This document shows positions 1 through 13,800 of a stretch of 64,000 nucleotides of DNA, in pieces. Made by a program: the position numbers and the translations under genes. The first letter of the stretch is position 1; each line of letters starts with the position of its first letter. Under the pieces are notes generated by a model. That model saw only the letters and a program-made list of their open reading frames with translations, did not search any database and was not told the origin of the DNA. Origin of the DNA: Schistosoma mansoni (Eukaryota; Platyhelminthes; Trematoda; Strigeidida; Schistosomatidae). Location of the stretch: positions 36,705,612 to 36,769,611 of the forward strand of contig NC_031502.1 of the NCBI RefSeq assembly GCF_000237925.1. Direction: 5' to 3'.

Positions 1-1194
1 TGTCTCTCGTGGTCGAGAGGCAGATCGCTTACGTGAAACGCTCCTACTTGAGGATTTTGACCGACTACGGTCATTACGAAACCTAAGATTTCGTGTCAGT
101 GTATGACATAGTTCGGTAATGTCAATCGGGGTCGTTTGAGGTTTTTCTTTGACGGAAAAGACCTCGGCGCTAGTGGATTTGGTGATTTCTAGGATTCGGT
201 CGGCAGATGCAGCCAGCTCGTCTACAGCGTTGTTTTGGAACGAGACGAGATCCGCCTGCACCTGTTTTGGGAGTTTGGATAAGAAAAGTTCTTTGAATAG
301 GCCTTCGTCGAAGGTTCTTTGACCTATCACTTCTCTCATCCTAAGCAACATATCTGTAGCAGAACCATGTTGCAGGTCGATGTTATGGAGGAGTCGGTCT
401 AACCGTTGTCGGTCGGTTAGGTCTCCACGTTTTAGAATCGAACGTTTGAGAGTTTCGTAAGGTTCCGAAACATCACTAGTAAACATACTAGGTGTTACGT
501 ACCGTACGCGGTAACGCCTTAACTACCGCGAGGAATCGTGAGCGTGAGTCTGTAATGCTGTGGCCGTTAAAGTCGGCTTCTGCGTAGCAGAACCAGGACT
601 CGATATTATGAGGCCAGAAAGGAGTTAATTGAATGGAAATAGGGGGAATAGACTTTAACTTAAAAACCTTAGGAGAGTGTTCCGTCATAGTAATATAGAG
701 AACGAAAAATGTCTAATTAAAATATATCCGGGAAACAACTCGCGAAAAAAAAGTATATCACAATATATAAAAATCAAATGAAGAATAACAATGAATAATA
801 ATATTCTAAAATGGAACAGACTCGCAGTTTGTGCGCTTGGTGTACCAGATCACGTCGGGCTCACCACTGATGTATACGACGGATATTCTAGTTTTACAAC
901 TAGCAACCAGTAGTATCTTCTATAATCGATCGTTCCCGGTCAAATAGAAACCAGAAGTCAGACGAGAAGAGGTAGGAAAGATATATTCGATACGTTACCA
1001 ATATATCGAGGAACCTTTACTATAAGCTGGCTAATGAACGTAGGAGCTGTGTCCCACGCCGTGTTGCAACGTGATCTGGTACGGATGCATGACCGAAAGC
1101 CTTCAGCTAAACAAGTCCACTAAAACAACGTGGTCAGCATCCAATGTCGAACACTTAATGAGCTATTGATTTCGGGGAATTATTTACAGCTACA
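1..1194 (-). mobile_element. Ty3/Gypsy LTR fossil: 5' LTR plus gag start
   Basis: A reverse-strand LTR begins TGTAGCTGTAAATAATTCCCC at 1194 and runs about 0.45-0.5 kb. A gag-like reading follows (start near 688, with PFWPHNIESWFCYAEADF) and runs off the left edge. It is homologous to the element at 42139. Family: Ty3/Gypsy, schistosome Boudicca/CsRn1-type by general look; the exact family is not certain. It is a broken, old copy, inserted into an RTE LINE fragment. Confidence 0.75.
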
Positions 1195-1990
1195 ACAGAG
1201 TGGAATGGTAAAACTTTGTGGAATCTTCCTCGACGTTATGGTGTACTTAAGGCTATTACTAATGTAAGAACTCCTTGAGACTTCACTCAAAAGTCGTCCA
1301 CAAGGGCGACTCGCGGACGCATTTCAGGTAAAGACCGGTGTTAGGCCGGACTGCCTACTATCAGCCCATCTCTTTCTTCTGGTGGTTGAATAGATTTCAG
1401 AAATCATCAAGTTTCAGAGGAAGCATGGAATACAATGCATGACTTCGATGAAGCCATATGATTTGGAGTCTGGATATTACTTGACCGTTTCACATCATAT
1501 ACAGCAACAAATGCAGTCGAGGACAGCCAATGTAGCTGCAGCCTCTGTGTCAGTAGGTCTGAATATACGCAAGGGAAGAAGCAGGGTCCTAAATCCAACG
1601 CAGCCAGAGCCCATCAAAACCTTTTGAAGAGATAGAAAGTTTTACATAAGTGGGGAGCGTCACTAGTAAACATGGAGGATCTGATGGAGGTGTGGGAACA
1701 AAAACTGTGTGGCAAGGGAAAGATCTTTACAGCTGAATGACATGAAAAACCCAAAGCAACCGCCAGATAACATCAAAGTCAGAATTTTCAATACAAACGT
1801 CAAGATAGTCCCATTTTCCCTAGCTCAAACTTAAAAAACTACTACAATCATCATCAAATGAATACAGGCATTTATAAACAGTTGTTTACGCAATATGACG
1901 TAGATTACCAACGTAGATGATCTGTGCCGAATCATTGGGGAGCTACTCGGGCTAGACGGGAATGGTGTGATCAACCAACCAATGTAAAAG
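1195..1990 (+). mobile_element. RTE (SR2-like) LINE reverse-transcriptase fragment
   Basis: Broken RT pieces on the + strand: WNL.RRYG (about 1215), a VVHKG / GVR block (about 1295-1350), then QQQMQSRTANVAAASVSVGLNIRKG (from about 1505, thumb region), DNIKVRIFNTNVK (about 1765-1805) and FINSCLR (about 1872). The order and spacing fit an SR2-type RTE element with several frameshifts. An LTR fossil begins directly at its left end. Confidence 0.7.
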
Positions 1991-2757
1991 TCATACCTCA
2001 CGACTTAGTGCCTAACGTGGATTACCCTTTCGTCATATCCAGGTGCTATCGCTACTTCAATGACTGTATAACACAAACGACGTTATTACGAAAATATATT
2101 AGTGATGCGGTGTACGTGTTTATATGTGTTACGTAGTAATAGGCGAAAGTGTAATTCCTGTCAACATAGGATTGGGTCGAAGGAAACAGGAAGGGAAACA
2201 GAGCCATTGGAATAACAAAAGAGCCTGAAGACTCGTGAGGTTTATAAAGAACGACCGAAGATCTGCAAATCATGTGTATTTGACATATGATTCTCACATT
2301 TTACAAAAGCACCGTGTAATGTTGCATAAAACGATAAATAGGTTTTCCCAACCGAGTCTTCGTTTGCCATAGTAAGGGTAGGAATAGGAAAAAAGTATGG
2401 TCAGCATAGCATGGGCCAGTCTATGGCGTGAAATTGAATAATGCACATTAATTGCCATTGACCTTGATGGGGATCGGTAAATTGTGCGGTATTCGATGAC
2501 TCGACTCCCGGGTGATTTTGCTAGAATGCAGTGACAACTCACTGGCCTTAAAATATTTCAGACCTATTGGTTGTAGACTATCAGAAGTAATTGATTGTGG
2601 GAAAGAACAAACCAGCTTCCGGCTGAAGAGGAGATTAGAAAAAGATGCTGAGGATTAAAATGCCAAAATCTTTTGGAAATCACCGAACTGTACCATAAAT
2701 TAGTCCTAACTTTGGATCTTGAAGACAAAAATAAAAGAAACAAACCCAAGAACATCT

Positions 2758-3534
2758 TTTAGCTGTAAATAATTCCCCAAAATCATTTTTATTTCTTTTG
2801 AGCGTATTTATATTTTTTTTTACATAAAAAAACCAAAAAAAACCATTTTTTTCCGATCGCTTTTACGCTGTTTGTAAGTGTATTGGTTTATTCACTTTTT
2901 TTCCCGCTCATCTTGTGTCCTTACGCAAGTACGAGTGTATTTTCGACATGCACTCACACGTTTTCTTTTTCCTCTTTTCCAGGACGGCTGGAAAAGAACG
3001 ACGAAGTTTCACAAAGAACCGAAATTTTCATTGTACTATATTTCTTTATTGCTATGTTGTACATTTTGGTCCCATAGTTTAAGGAAAGACGACCAGACGC
3101 TGCTAAACGAAGCAAGCTATCAGAAGAGCATTTACCAACGACAAACTCGTTGGGTTTAAACTTCTGGCTGGTCACGTCTTAGTGGTATCACTACCCCACT
3201 AGGGGGGAGTGATCTGTAGCTGTAAATAATTCCCCGAAATCAATAGCTCATTAAGTGTTCGACATTGGATGCTGACCACGTTGTTTTAGTGGACTTGTTT
3301 AGCTGAAGGCTTTCGGTCATGCATCCGTACCAGATCACGTTTCAACTCGGCGTGGGACACAGCTCCTACGCTCATTAGCCAGCTTATAGTAAAGGTTTCT
3401 CGATATATTGGTAGCGTATCAAATATATCTTTCCTACTTCTTCTCGTCTGACTTCTGATTTCCTCTGGCCGGGAACGACCGATAATAGAAGATACTACTG
3501 GTGGCTAGTTGTAAAACTAGAATATCCGTCGTAT
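2758..3534 (+). mobile_element. Ty3/Gypsy LTR fossil: 3' end and partial LTR
   Basis: A + strand LTR starts at 3215 (TGTAGCTGTAAATAATTCCCC) and matches the LTR at 1-1194 for about 320 bp, ending near 3534. It is preceded by a purine-rich tract (AGGGGGGAGTGATC), as expected for a 3' LTR. A second short LTR-start match lies at 2760-2790. It is a fragment, and old. Confidence 0.65.
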
Positions 3535-4897
3535 CCTCAATCTGAAGCTAAAATTGTAGGCCAACATTAAAAGAATAGACGACAATTTGGAAAACTGGAA
3601 AGGAGAGATCAGGACTGAGTTAGTTAGAGATTCCTTGTCAGTGGTCTTTGCTCTGCAGTGGCTTGGCCGCGAGATAATTTTTAACGCTTCATATATCAGT
3701 CACCCTGATAACCGTTGTTAAATAAATCCCAATGGTTTGTGAATTCAGACAGCAACATGAAGCGCCGACTACAGTTTATTACTGGATAGCGCAGATAACA
3801 AGGTTGCTAACACACCAAGCGAATTGGAGTAGAATGGCTAATGCGTGCGAGCATGTGAGTACATAGGCGGATTCAGAGTCAAGTCTAATCAGCCTAATTA
3901 TTAAGATTCAAGCACACGCATGAATATGTGGGAAAGTGAACGTTTTACCGAACGGTATTTGAGCGAGTAACATGTAAGGTAGAGTGAGGAATATCTCCGT
4001 AGGTTGTCACATGTGATCAAGCATACATGTTTATACAGACATGATGGTAATATTAATGATAAAAAGAGGCAGACAGATTGTTATTGTTCTAACGACACTG
4101 TCTGCTGAATAAGTTAATAAAACGGTTCGACAAAATTAACCGTAAACAAACGTAATTGTGAGATGCTATAGCTCCACGAGGGGCAACAGTTGCTAGTAAA
4201 TAAGAAAAAAACTTAGGCTGTTATAACTTAAAAGTGTTTTGAACAAACTTTCGGGTATGATAGACCAGTTTACGTGGATTACAGATACAGTGACTTCCCC
4301 ATAACTCTTTTGCAGTATTCTGACGATAATTATTATCACCTGAGATTTCACCGACTCAAGTTAAAACCTCTTGGAATCAGATGTATTAAGTTGCAACTCG
4401 TCTTCATCTGCCGGTCTGTAAATTATAAACCTTACCATTTGACAACCATCGCTTCTCAATCTGCAATATCATTTCACAGTCTGCTCATTAGAGAAAATAT
4501 TCTATCTACTTCGAGAACCCAACCAATCGTATGTTAGATATTTTCTCTGTCAATTAAGGCTAATGGAACAGACTTCAGGAAGGTCTATGATGAAGCAAAA
4601 CTAAGATCTGTTTGAAGCGTCTCATGATGAATTTTCTTCCAAGCGTTTTGTGTCTCATATTATAAATCAGAGTAGTTACCACTGATTCATAGAAATAAGG
4701 TCCTTCATATGTATAACTGACTGAAAAACTGTGCAAAATCATTGAATACTTTATTCATTAATCTAGATTCCACTTACGTTTGCAATTTTTATGATTATTA
4801 TCCCTATGTTTGGTTGATTTTGGTCAAATTCGGTGTTGAAAACTGAAAGTAAATATTAGGCGGATATCACAAATAGTGCGTTACTTACTGGTAGAGG
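3535..4897. other. Atlastin upstream region, no gene seen
   Basis: About 1.36 kb from the end of an LTR fragment to the atlastin ATG. It is AT-rich with no coding exon recognised. The 5' UTR and promoter should lie here, but no core element could be placed with confidence. Confidence 0.5.
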
Positions 4898-7800
4898 ATG
4901 GTTGCCGCAGATGGACATGCAGTTCAAATTATAAATGTTGAAGAATGTATGAAGAAAACATCATTCACTCTAGATGAGGAGTCTTTGTCTTCAATTCTTT
5001 TAAGACCGGATGTGCGTGACAAAAAAGTTGTTGTGGTCTCAGTTGCTGGTGCGTTTCGTCAAGGAAAATCGTTTTTACTGGATTTTTTCCTACGTTATTT
5101 GTTGTCCAGTGACCGTACTAACTGGCTAGGAGACCCAGAAACACCTTTGAAGGGCTTTCCTTGGCGAGGTGGTTCGGAGAGAGACACTGTTGGAATATTG
5201 TTATGGAGCGAACCATTCTTTATGACTCTACCATCTGGAGAGGAAGTAGTCGTTCTGTTAATGGATACACAGGTTCGTGGATGTTCTCTTTATACTTTTG
5301 CTTCAAGGGTTCTTTTGATAGTACTAGTACTGTGCGTCAGTGTGCTACGGTTTTCGCTTTGAGTACAATGGTTAGTAGTACTCAAGTTTACAACATTCAT
5401 GGTAATATTCAAGAAGATCACCTGCAGCATTTGCATTTATTCACTGAATATGGTCGACTCGCCTTAGAATCTGATATTTCAGGGACACCTTTCCAGGTAA
5501 GCGGTTTGATAAAAATTCATTCAGCATTTACAGCGCAGTGCAACACCCATTTTCTATCTGGTTGTAACTGAGTGTCTAGATATCACCTGGGTTGTAACCG
5601 ACTCTGTATAGTTTCTTTGATAATCACACTCATGTCCAGTGCTTTTCATTTATGTGAAATGGATGATATAAACAGGTAGTCGGTAGTATCATGATCATGA
5701 AGTGCAACTATGTCAGACATTCTCGCAATCAAATTGCAACTAAAAATGATCATTTGGTTATTTTAAACAGCCATAAAGAAAACTAATAAAAGGGCCGTAA
5801 TGATGAAGTGCGAAAGTTTGCAAAACCACTGGTCGTTATATCCAGATAATGTAGCTCTCTGCTAATTAGGAATAAGTGTTTTACTGTCATCGCTTGCTTT
5901 CTTTCGCTGCGTTATATGTTTTATGCTCATGAGGGAAAGTTCCATGGTTTATTCTGTTCTCAATTTTAGTACCTACTGTTTCTTTGTCGACCAGCTGTCA
6001 CTAGGTCTTTTTTTCGATCTTGAGAGGTCCTTTCCTTCTAATTACTTTGCCACACAACACAATACATAAACATCTGTACAAGGAGGCACCAATTATATAT
6101 GTGCCACACAAATCCGGTGTGTGAATGCTGGGATATTTCCCGGATGTCCAAACCGAAGCAGGTGGTTTTCCTGGGGGCCACTATCCGAACTTTTGACCTA
6201 GAGGTGTAATCCACAAGGCAGTGGAGTGACGTAGGGAGACGCGGTCCCATGGTAGCCGGTAGTCAATAATAGGTTCATATGCCATGTGTTCATTCAGGAT
6301 CCTGGGGACCATATACACCATTGGTTTGGAATCAGGGTTTTTCAACTCCCTTAGGTGGGTCCTCTATATCCACCAACCCGGTTAGAGGGTTGAATATTCG
6401 CTTTTATCTTCTCAGTTTCGTAAAGAACATCCCACCGCGAGAAGTCAGTGAGTAGAACTTCCCTGACAGTAGCTGTATACGCGTGGCCATATGAGAGCTG
6501 ACCCTCTCAACCCTTGGCCGTACCAGGGTATCTAGTTGACCGGTTACTTCTGTTGTAAATCACCACTCGTTCCTAGGGTGTAAGAAAACCGAATTGGTTC
6601 TACTTCATCGTTTTTACACGGTGATATCCTTATGTGTTATAAAGGTTTTGTTATCACATCATTCTGCTCCAGTGTCTATGTCTGTACTTTTTATGCCTAG
6701 CATCTTTTATTCCTTGTTCGTGATTGGAGTTTCCCGTACGAGTATGACTTCGGGAATAATGGTGGTAATCAACTGCTCGATAATCGCCTCAAGGTAATTC
6801 ACAACATTTATTATTGCTACGAAAATCTTAGAAATTTCGTTTTGTTACTATGATGTATGAAGTCCCATATTCACTTGCCTTTTCGTCCAGTCTGGTTTTA
6901 TTATGTTTTTGACCTAGACTGTAGCCAATTGTTATGACTTGATCAAGGTCGTCGCTGATTCGTTATGACCTTACGAATTTAACAAGGACGTAAGTCGCGT
7001 AAATTATCCACCAATAGAATACGCCTTCTACGACCTTCACACTGTGACAATGACGTTCGATTAATATGAGTAATCTAGCGTCCTTATTGGTCCTTATCCG
7101 CCTAACCCGTCCACTTGAGTCCAAAACACCAATAGCAGCTGCTGTAATGCGAATCGTTTATTTCAAACATACTTTGTCTATATACCAAACAGGCAGACCA
7201 CACCATACCATAAAATAGAAAATAATATTTGTACAAAATCAAGCCAAATGAGGCTGTAAGCGTGGGAGACAGTACTCAATAAACCGAGTATAATTTAGGA
7301 ACAATAAATCATATAATAATAATCAATAGGTCAAAATGAAGCTAGTAATAAGATGAATATAGACATAGATAATCCAGTTACTGAATAGTTATACCACAGG
7401 AATATAAATAGATCAATAGTCTAATAAGAGGTCCCGTAAGTTATCAGTACTCACTTTTTCCCTAGTATATAACAGGTTTAATTGAGAAAGTTTTACAAGG
7501 ACACGTTAAGTATCACCAGTAAACCATACCCCACTCTTTTAGATATCAGTGGCTTTTACTCAATAAGTAGGCTGCTTTAATGTAATGTTAGACAATTGTG
7601 GTACGATTGGATGCGCTGTTCGGCAGTAAGCAATATAATTCAAATAGTTACTTACGTGTTCTTAGTTTCACCTTACATGCTTACTAATTGTACTTCGATT
7701 AATATCAGAGAAATGCTTCAGAAACCTATCAAATATTTATATACCGATTTAGTTTAAGCCCAAGTAGCAAGGCTGAGTCAACCGTGGGGACATTTTAATG

Positions 7801-10800
7801 AAATACACCGTTTATACAGTAACCGTGTCACGGGGAGTCAGTAAATTCATTTCATCCTAGTTTGTGTTCTGAACTATCACTACACAAATTGTATCTCTAT
7901 AGTAATCAGTTGTAACCGTATTCGCTCTGTTTCCGGTAACATGCTTTGAAGAGAATTTCTAAATATTTGTAATAATTTAAATTAATCCATTCAGAACATA
8001 TTCATATAGTTGCCAATAACATTATGAAAATCCCAAGTTTACGGAGGCATAAGTGTTTACAACTAGTTAGTCGAAACCAATCTTGGTCCCATTGGTTGTA
8101 AAAAGTGCTAACTCCTATCAATCTGTTAAACTCCATAACTCTCAACAAACTCAATGTTTATGACTCCAAGCTTACGTGTTGTTTTTAAACTTAACAATAC
8201 CAGATATTCTTCACTATTTATACCTTCAGACCGGTAATAGGATTAAAACTGAGTGTGAAATCTGTTATTTACGATACATACTAGTCTGAAAACCTGTTTA
8301 TTGCGTGATATTTGATCCCTGGTTTCAACCGGAACCTATTCACAAATGAATATATAATGGCCGTATTCCCTCATGTTGTTTCAACGAGTGAACATACCAA
8401 TTTTGCTGAAATATAGAGCATATTGAGTTTTTTAAACGTTTTCATGCTGATAACGGCCCAATGTAAGCGCCTCAACCAGTCACGAAACGTTACTGAAATC
8501 AGTCCTTAGCCTAGTAAAGTTCTCGATTGGTTTGGTTTATACCTGATGTCCTAAAATAGAATTTTTTGTATTTTGGCACTCACTTATCAGGTATTGAAGG
8601 ATATTTATTATCTTTATCATATTTAAACTAAAAATACTGTTTCGATTAGATTTACTCCGTCCTGATGGTTTAGATTGCAAATAGAAACTACACAAAAACG
8701 TTTTTTCTACGAGAGTGGTCGCTCATTCTGTTAGTGACTTGAAACCTACAAGATACATAAAATTATAGATAGTTCATAAATTTCAACAAATTAGCATAAA
8801 AATATGATGCGTCACAGGTGCTATTCGTGCAAGGTACAGGTCTTATTTTATGTCAGTCAGTCAGCTACAACGTAGGACCAGGCACATATATGTATCGGTC
8901 CAAGTTCCCATACCTCATTAGCACAACAAGATGAACACCGAATTCATAGTAGTTAATTTAATGGTAGTAATATATAAAAGAAAGATTGCATATAAGGATA
9001 TAGTACAGGAAATAAGAAAGATATGAAACAATTTTAATCTAATAGTTTTAGAGAAGACAGAGAGTGTATACACCTATGCCATTGTGATTGATTCTGAGCC
9101 ATATCACCTAGAGTCTCCAACCACTGGTTAAGATAGTCACGCGGACCCCAACCAGGTAGTCTTCATTTACCAACATGGCTCAGACTAGGACTTATTGTAT
9201 GTTTCCATAACTGACAACCTGTCAATGTGCAACTACGTGTCTTGTAATTTGTGTTTGTTTCTTGACCATTGTGTTTTCTTCCAGATTGTTCAACAGCATC
9301 ACACAGAGCACCAAGCTGTCCGCCGTCATATTCGCTCTTGTTTTTCCAAGTTGGATTGTTTCCTAATGCCTCATCCCGGTCTTAAAGTTTCAACAAATCC
9401 AAAATTTGATGGACGAGTAAAAGATATCGATCCTAGCTTCGTTGAAAATCTTATCGCTTTAGTCCCTCATTTGTTAGCTCCAGTTAATCTGGTTGTTAAA
9501 AACATAAATGGTCAGGAAGTTACGTGTCGTGAACTTTTTACTTATTTCAAAGCATATATAAAAATTTACGAAAGTGATACTCTTCCAGAACCACGTTCTA
9601 TGTTGGAAGCAACTGCCGAGGCAAACAACCTTAATGCGATATTAACATGTCAAGAGATGTATTCGGAGGCTATGAACAAGGTAAAGAAGGTTTTATCCTA
9701 ATCATCGGCGTAGTATAGTTGTGATTTGTCAATTAGGTTATATATACATGCCTGTAATTCAGGTCAGCTGTAATTGATTATTTTTTGTAAGATATTTCCT
9801 GTGTTATATTATTCATTATAACTGGATTTGAATTGTTCCATCATTAATAAGATCACCTAATGACTTGAGAAGGAACTTGTTTGAGTTCTGGATTTATGCA
9901 TTGTAGTGAGTGGTTTTTGTCGTTTCGTAACGTATTCTTATGCAAATCAGTCAGTCAGTCACAACGTAGAACTTCGTACGTACGTACATAAGTTCGAGTT
10001 GCCATACCACATTAGCACAGAGATGCAGTTGTCCATTCAAATCTCATAGTGGTAGAAGTAGTAAGAGTATAAGCAGTAATCGGAAAGATTAGGGTTTGAA
10101 GATGTTATTGAAGGAGTATAATCCAGTGAAATAAATTTGGAAAGAGAAAAAGGATAGGGACATGAGGAATTCAGAGGATTAGAATTCCGTAGAACACAAA
10201 GAGTAGATGCACCTTCGCCATGCAAACAACTTAGTTGTATACTAGAGTGTAGTATATCAAAGACCTTCCCATAATAAGTATCATATTTAAAAAAAAAACT
10301 ATGAACCGATCTCACTCTTGACAGCCCTTTTCGGTCGATTGTAGGAGAGATCAACAATAAGCTTCCTACATTTTAAATTAAATATACTGAGTCAAGAAAG
10401 CTAAACAATAAGCAGTATACTCTCTTGCTTGATAGTAAATTTTACAGTATCGATGACTTCATTGCTTGCGGTTATTCAATTGCGTTAGATTACAGTAAAA
10501 TACCTGAGTTTAAGTATTCTCTATTCTCAGAAAACAAATGTCTAATGATGTTGTAGAACATCAGAATACAAATACATATTATCTACTTGAGATTCTATTC
10601 TGTATATTACAATTTATTGTTTTTTCTCTATCGTAGATTTGTGGACCTGATCGGCCGTACATCAATCCAACTGATTTAGATTCAGCTCATTTAAAAATAT
10701 ATAAGGCTGCTGTTCAGAAATTTAACACAATTCCTAAAATGGGCGGTGAGGCTTTCTCTGCAGGTTATTTGGAGCGCTTAAAAGAAACATTAAAACAACT

Positions 10801-13800
10801 GGGAGAAGATTATCGGATGTCAAACTCTAAGAAGGATATATTCCAGGTAGGCTTGTGTTTTCTTTCTGGTTGTCCTTTTTACTGTTGTTTCAGTGTACGT
10901 TTAGCTCATGGATTTTAAAGTAGACAGTAAATATTGTGGTAAATCTAACACGTGTGTTATCATAATAGTTTGATTAAAATTTCGTGAAATTGAAGCATTC
11001 AATTTCAATGCATCTTTTCAAAAGGGAAAGAAAAGCTATAGACATTTATATCTGATTTTCAAAGTATTTTCAGTAGTCAGTTGACATGGATTTTAAATAA
11101 ATAGGTTCAAATCTCGCCTCATATACTTCTATGTATGCAGCTGGTCAGTGTTCCAACCTCGTTTCAATCTTGAAGCTAAGGGCACAGATCTTTCCTTGGC
11201 CACTGGGTCACATTCAGTGTTTAAATTCGGAATTCCATTTTATCTTTCAGAAGTATTCTCGTGAATTTACTGTTAGATAAAATGTCAAAAAATTGTAAAT
11301 CAATGAAATCGTGATTGACTGACATCCAGTTTACTCGTTAATTGCTAATCTGATTTATTAAATAATCCACATATTTTTTGCCTGTCCTGATGTTATAGTC
11401 TAATCCACCATATTCATGTAAATCACAAAATGGTGCATGGGTTCAAGTCTCCATAATTCCCGGTAGGATTAAAAAAATTAGCCAATACGTGAAAGTCGAA
11501 AACTAAGGAGGGAATTAAGTTATTAGTCGACAGTAGGTTTATTGGATTTTCTGATTAAAAATCATTAGTACTTGGTGGAGGAGCGCCTACCCATTTTAAC
11601 TGCTGTCTTGATTCTGTAGTCTGTCAGTCAAAAACGCATGACGTTTGACAAATATTCACCAGTCAAAGTCCCCACACTAGATAAACGAAAATGCATAATA
11701 ACTGATTCAAAGTGATGGTAGTGCCTGTTGTTTTAATTGCGCTAGATTACCGTTTGTGACTTACCTACAAATTTGGAGAATAATATGCTGCGATGCAAGT
11801 TAATTAATTTAAATCTGAAACGCTGCATATTTATTAACATTGTAAATTCCTACCTTAGCTGCTACCTCGACGTGGTGGTGTGGCTTCAGCATCATGATAA
11901 CTCAACCCAGTCATATTGGCTGGGACACTCGTTCCTTTGGGTACTACCGTCTCAGACAGGTAGAGTGCCTGCTGTTAAGCTTATAGTTCGTAACTACTGT
12001 TCGTATGTCCATCACACTATTATCCACCTTTTTCTATCCCATTTTCAGACATTTCGTACTCCTGCTGTTTTGGCTGTTGTTCTACTAATTTTCCATATTG
12101 TTACAGGAATATCAGAATTTATTGGTTTATCAATGGTTTCGGGTATATTGGCCCTACCATTTTATATTGCTTTAGTATCATTGTTCACGTGGTTGTTTTT
12201 AAGTTACACTGGTCGAGCCCCAGAATTAGCTAGTGCCATCGATCAGTCAGCTGAGTTGGTAATAAAGAAAGTATGTTGTTTCAATACTTTTGAAATACCT
12301 TATTTCGTCTTTCAGTATAGTATCATGACTTGTGTAATTTTTTTCACTCGTCATATTCGTCTTGTCTTGTTTGGTTTCATATAACATAGATAGTACACTT
12401 TTGCGAATGAGCATTAATATTTGGCTTGATGTTTAATAGTGAGCTGAGGTGTGTTCTGTCATTCGATACACTACTTTAAGAAACCATTGACTAACCAGCA
12501 CCATATATTCTATAATGATAGATGAGCAAATTACCTCTGTAGGTTCAGATTTTCTATTACAATTGTTGAATTACAGGGATAGGTTTTGTGATTGATTGTC
12601 GATTAGTTTTTGCTAAAATATTTGGTTTACTGGTCACTACAGTGTACTCAGGACAGTAAATAAGTTCAACGGTTAAGCATTATAGTTATTTACCAACCGA
12701 ATTGTCTAGTTACATAGTTTCTGAGTGTTATGATGATCTCTCTTATTTCAACCCAGCTACTTTTATTACTTAATATTCTTTGGACACTACTTCACTCGAC
12801 AAGTCCCTAAAGCAGAACACGATTGAACAAGAATGTAATTATATTCCAAATAAACAAGGTTGAATGGAAGTGGGAAGCACAACAAGATAAACTTAAGTAT
12901 ATTTATAATCTTTACATAAGAATATTCCAGAGTCGTCTCCATGTATTCGCTAACGCTGGTTTGCTAAGAAATGGTCAATCAGTGTGTCCCAACACAATCC
13001 TTCAGGGGACACGTTTTAATCTAATCTATATCCTTCTAACACTTCCCCTTTGGACAGATTCATAGGATCTGGTGTTAGGGTGCACCTGAAACCACGTGAC
13101 CGGTCTGTTTTTCCGATTGTTCACCTTCTAGACAATAAAGAAGCGGTGTCACTGCTTGCACGGAGGCCGGCCTGTCCATTCCAGTGGTTTTGATTTCAAA
13201 GGTGTCCATCGGAACACCAAGGGGTACCCTATGTTAGATCTTGTTGCTAGCGGTGGAAGTTGCTTTTAGTTGGTTAGCATGACACACCAATACTTCTGAG
13301 CCAACTGATACCTCGTAAACCACACCAGCATCAGTCAGTCAGCTGTAACGTAGGACCACGCACATATATGCATCGATCTAAGTTGCCACACTTTATTAGC
13401 ACAACAGGATGAACATCGAACTCACAAAATTAGTTACTTCACTGGTAGTAATATACAAAAGAAAGATTGTGTATTAGGATATAATACAGGAAGAAAGAAT
13501 TAGTTCGTAGAAATAAAGGTATAAAGCAATTTTAATCCTACGGTTTAAGAGAAGACAGCGAGTGTACACACCTACGACATTGTGATCGATTCTGAGCCAT
13601 GTCACACAGAGTTTCCAACCATTGGTTACGATAGTCATGCAGAGCCCAACCAAGTAGTCTGCATCTACCGACAGGACTCAAACCAGAAGTTAGTGACTTC
13701 AAGGACTGATGTCACGTTTTGATTTGGCCGTCCCTAACTTTCTTCCAATCCCCCAACCGTCTCCAACACTAGTCAGCATTGCGCACCGTGGTAATCAGTA

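Noticed and set aside
4274-4537. 87-codon + ORF upstream of atlastin
   Set aside because: No recognised motifs, not linked in phase to the atlastin start, AT-rich context.
11100-11480. B-box-like GGTTCAAATCTC and GGGTTCAAGTCTCC
   Set aside because: No A box, hammerhead region or SINE ends nearby; too short to call.
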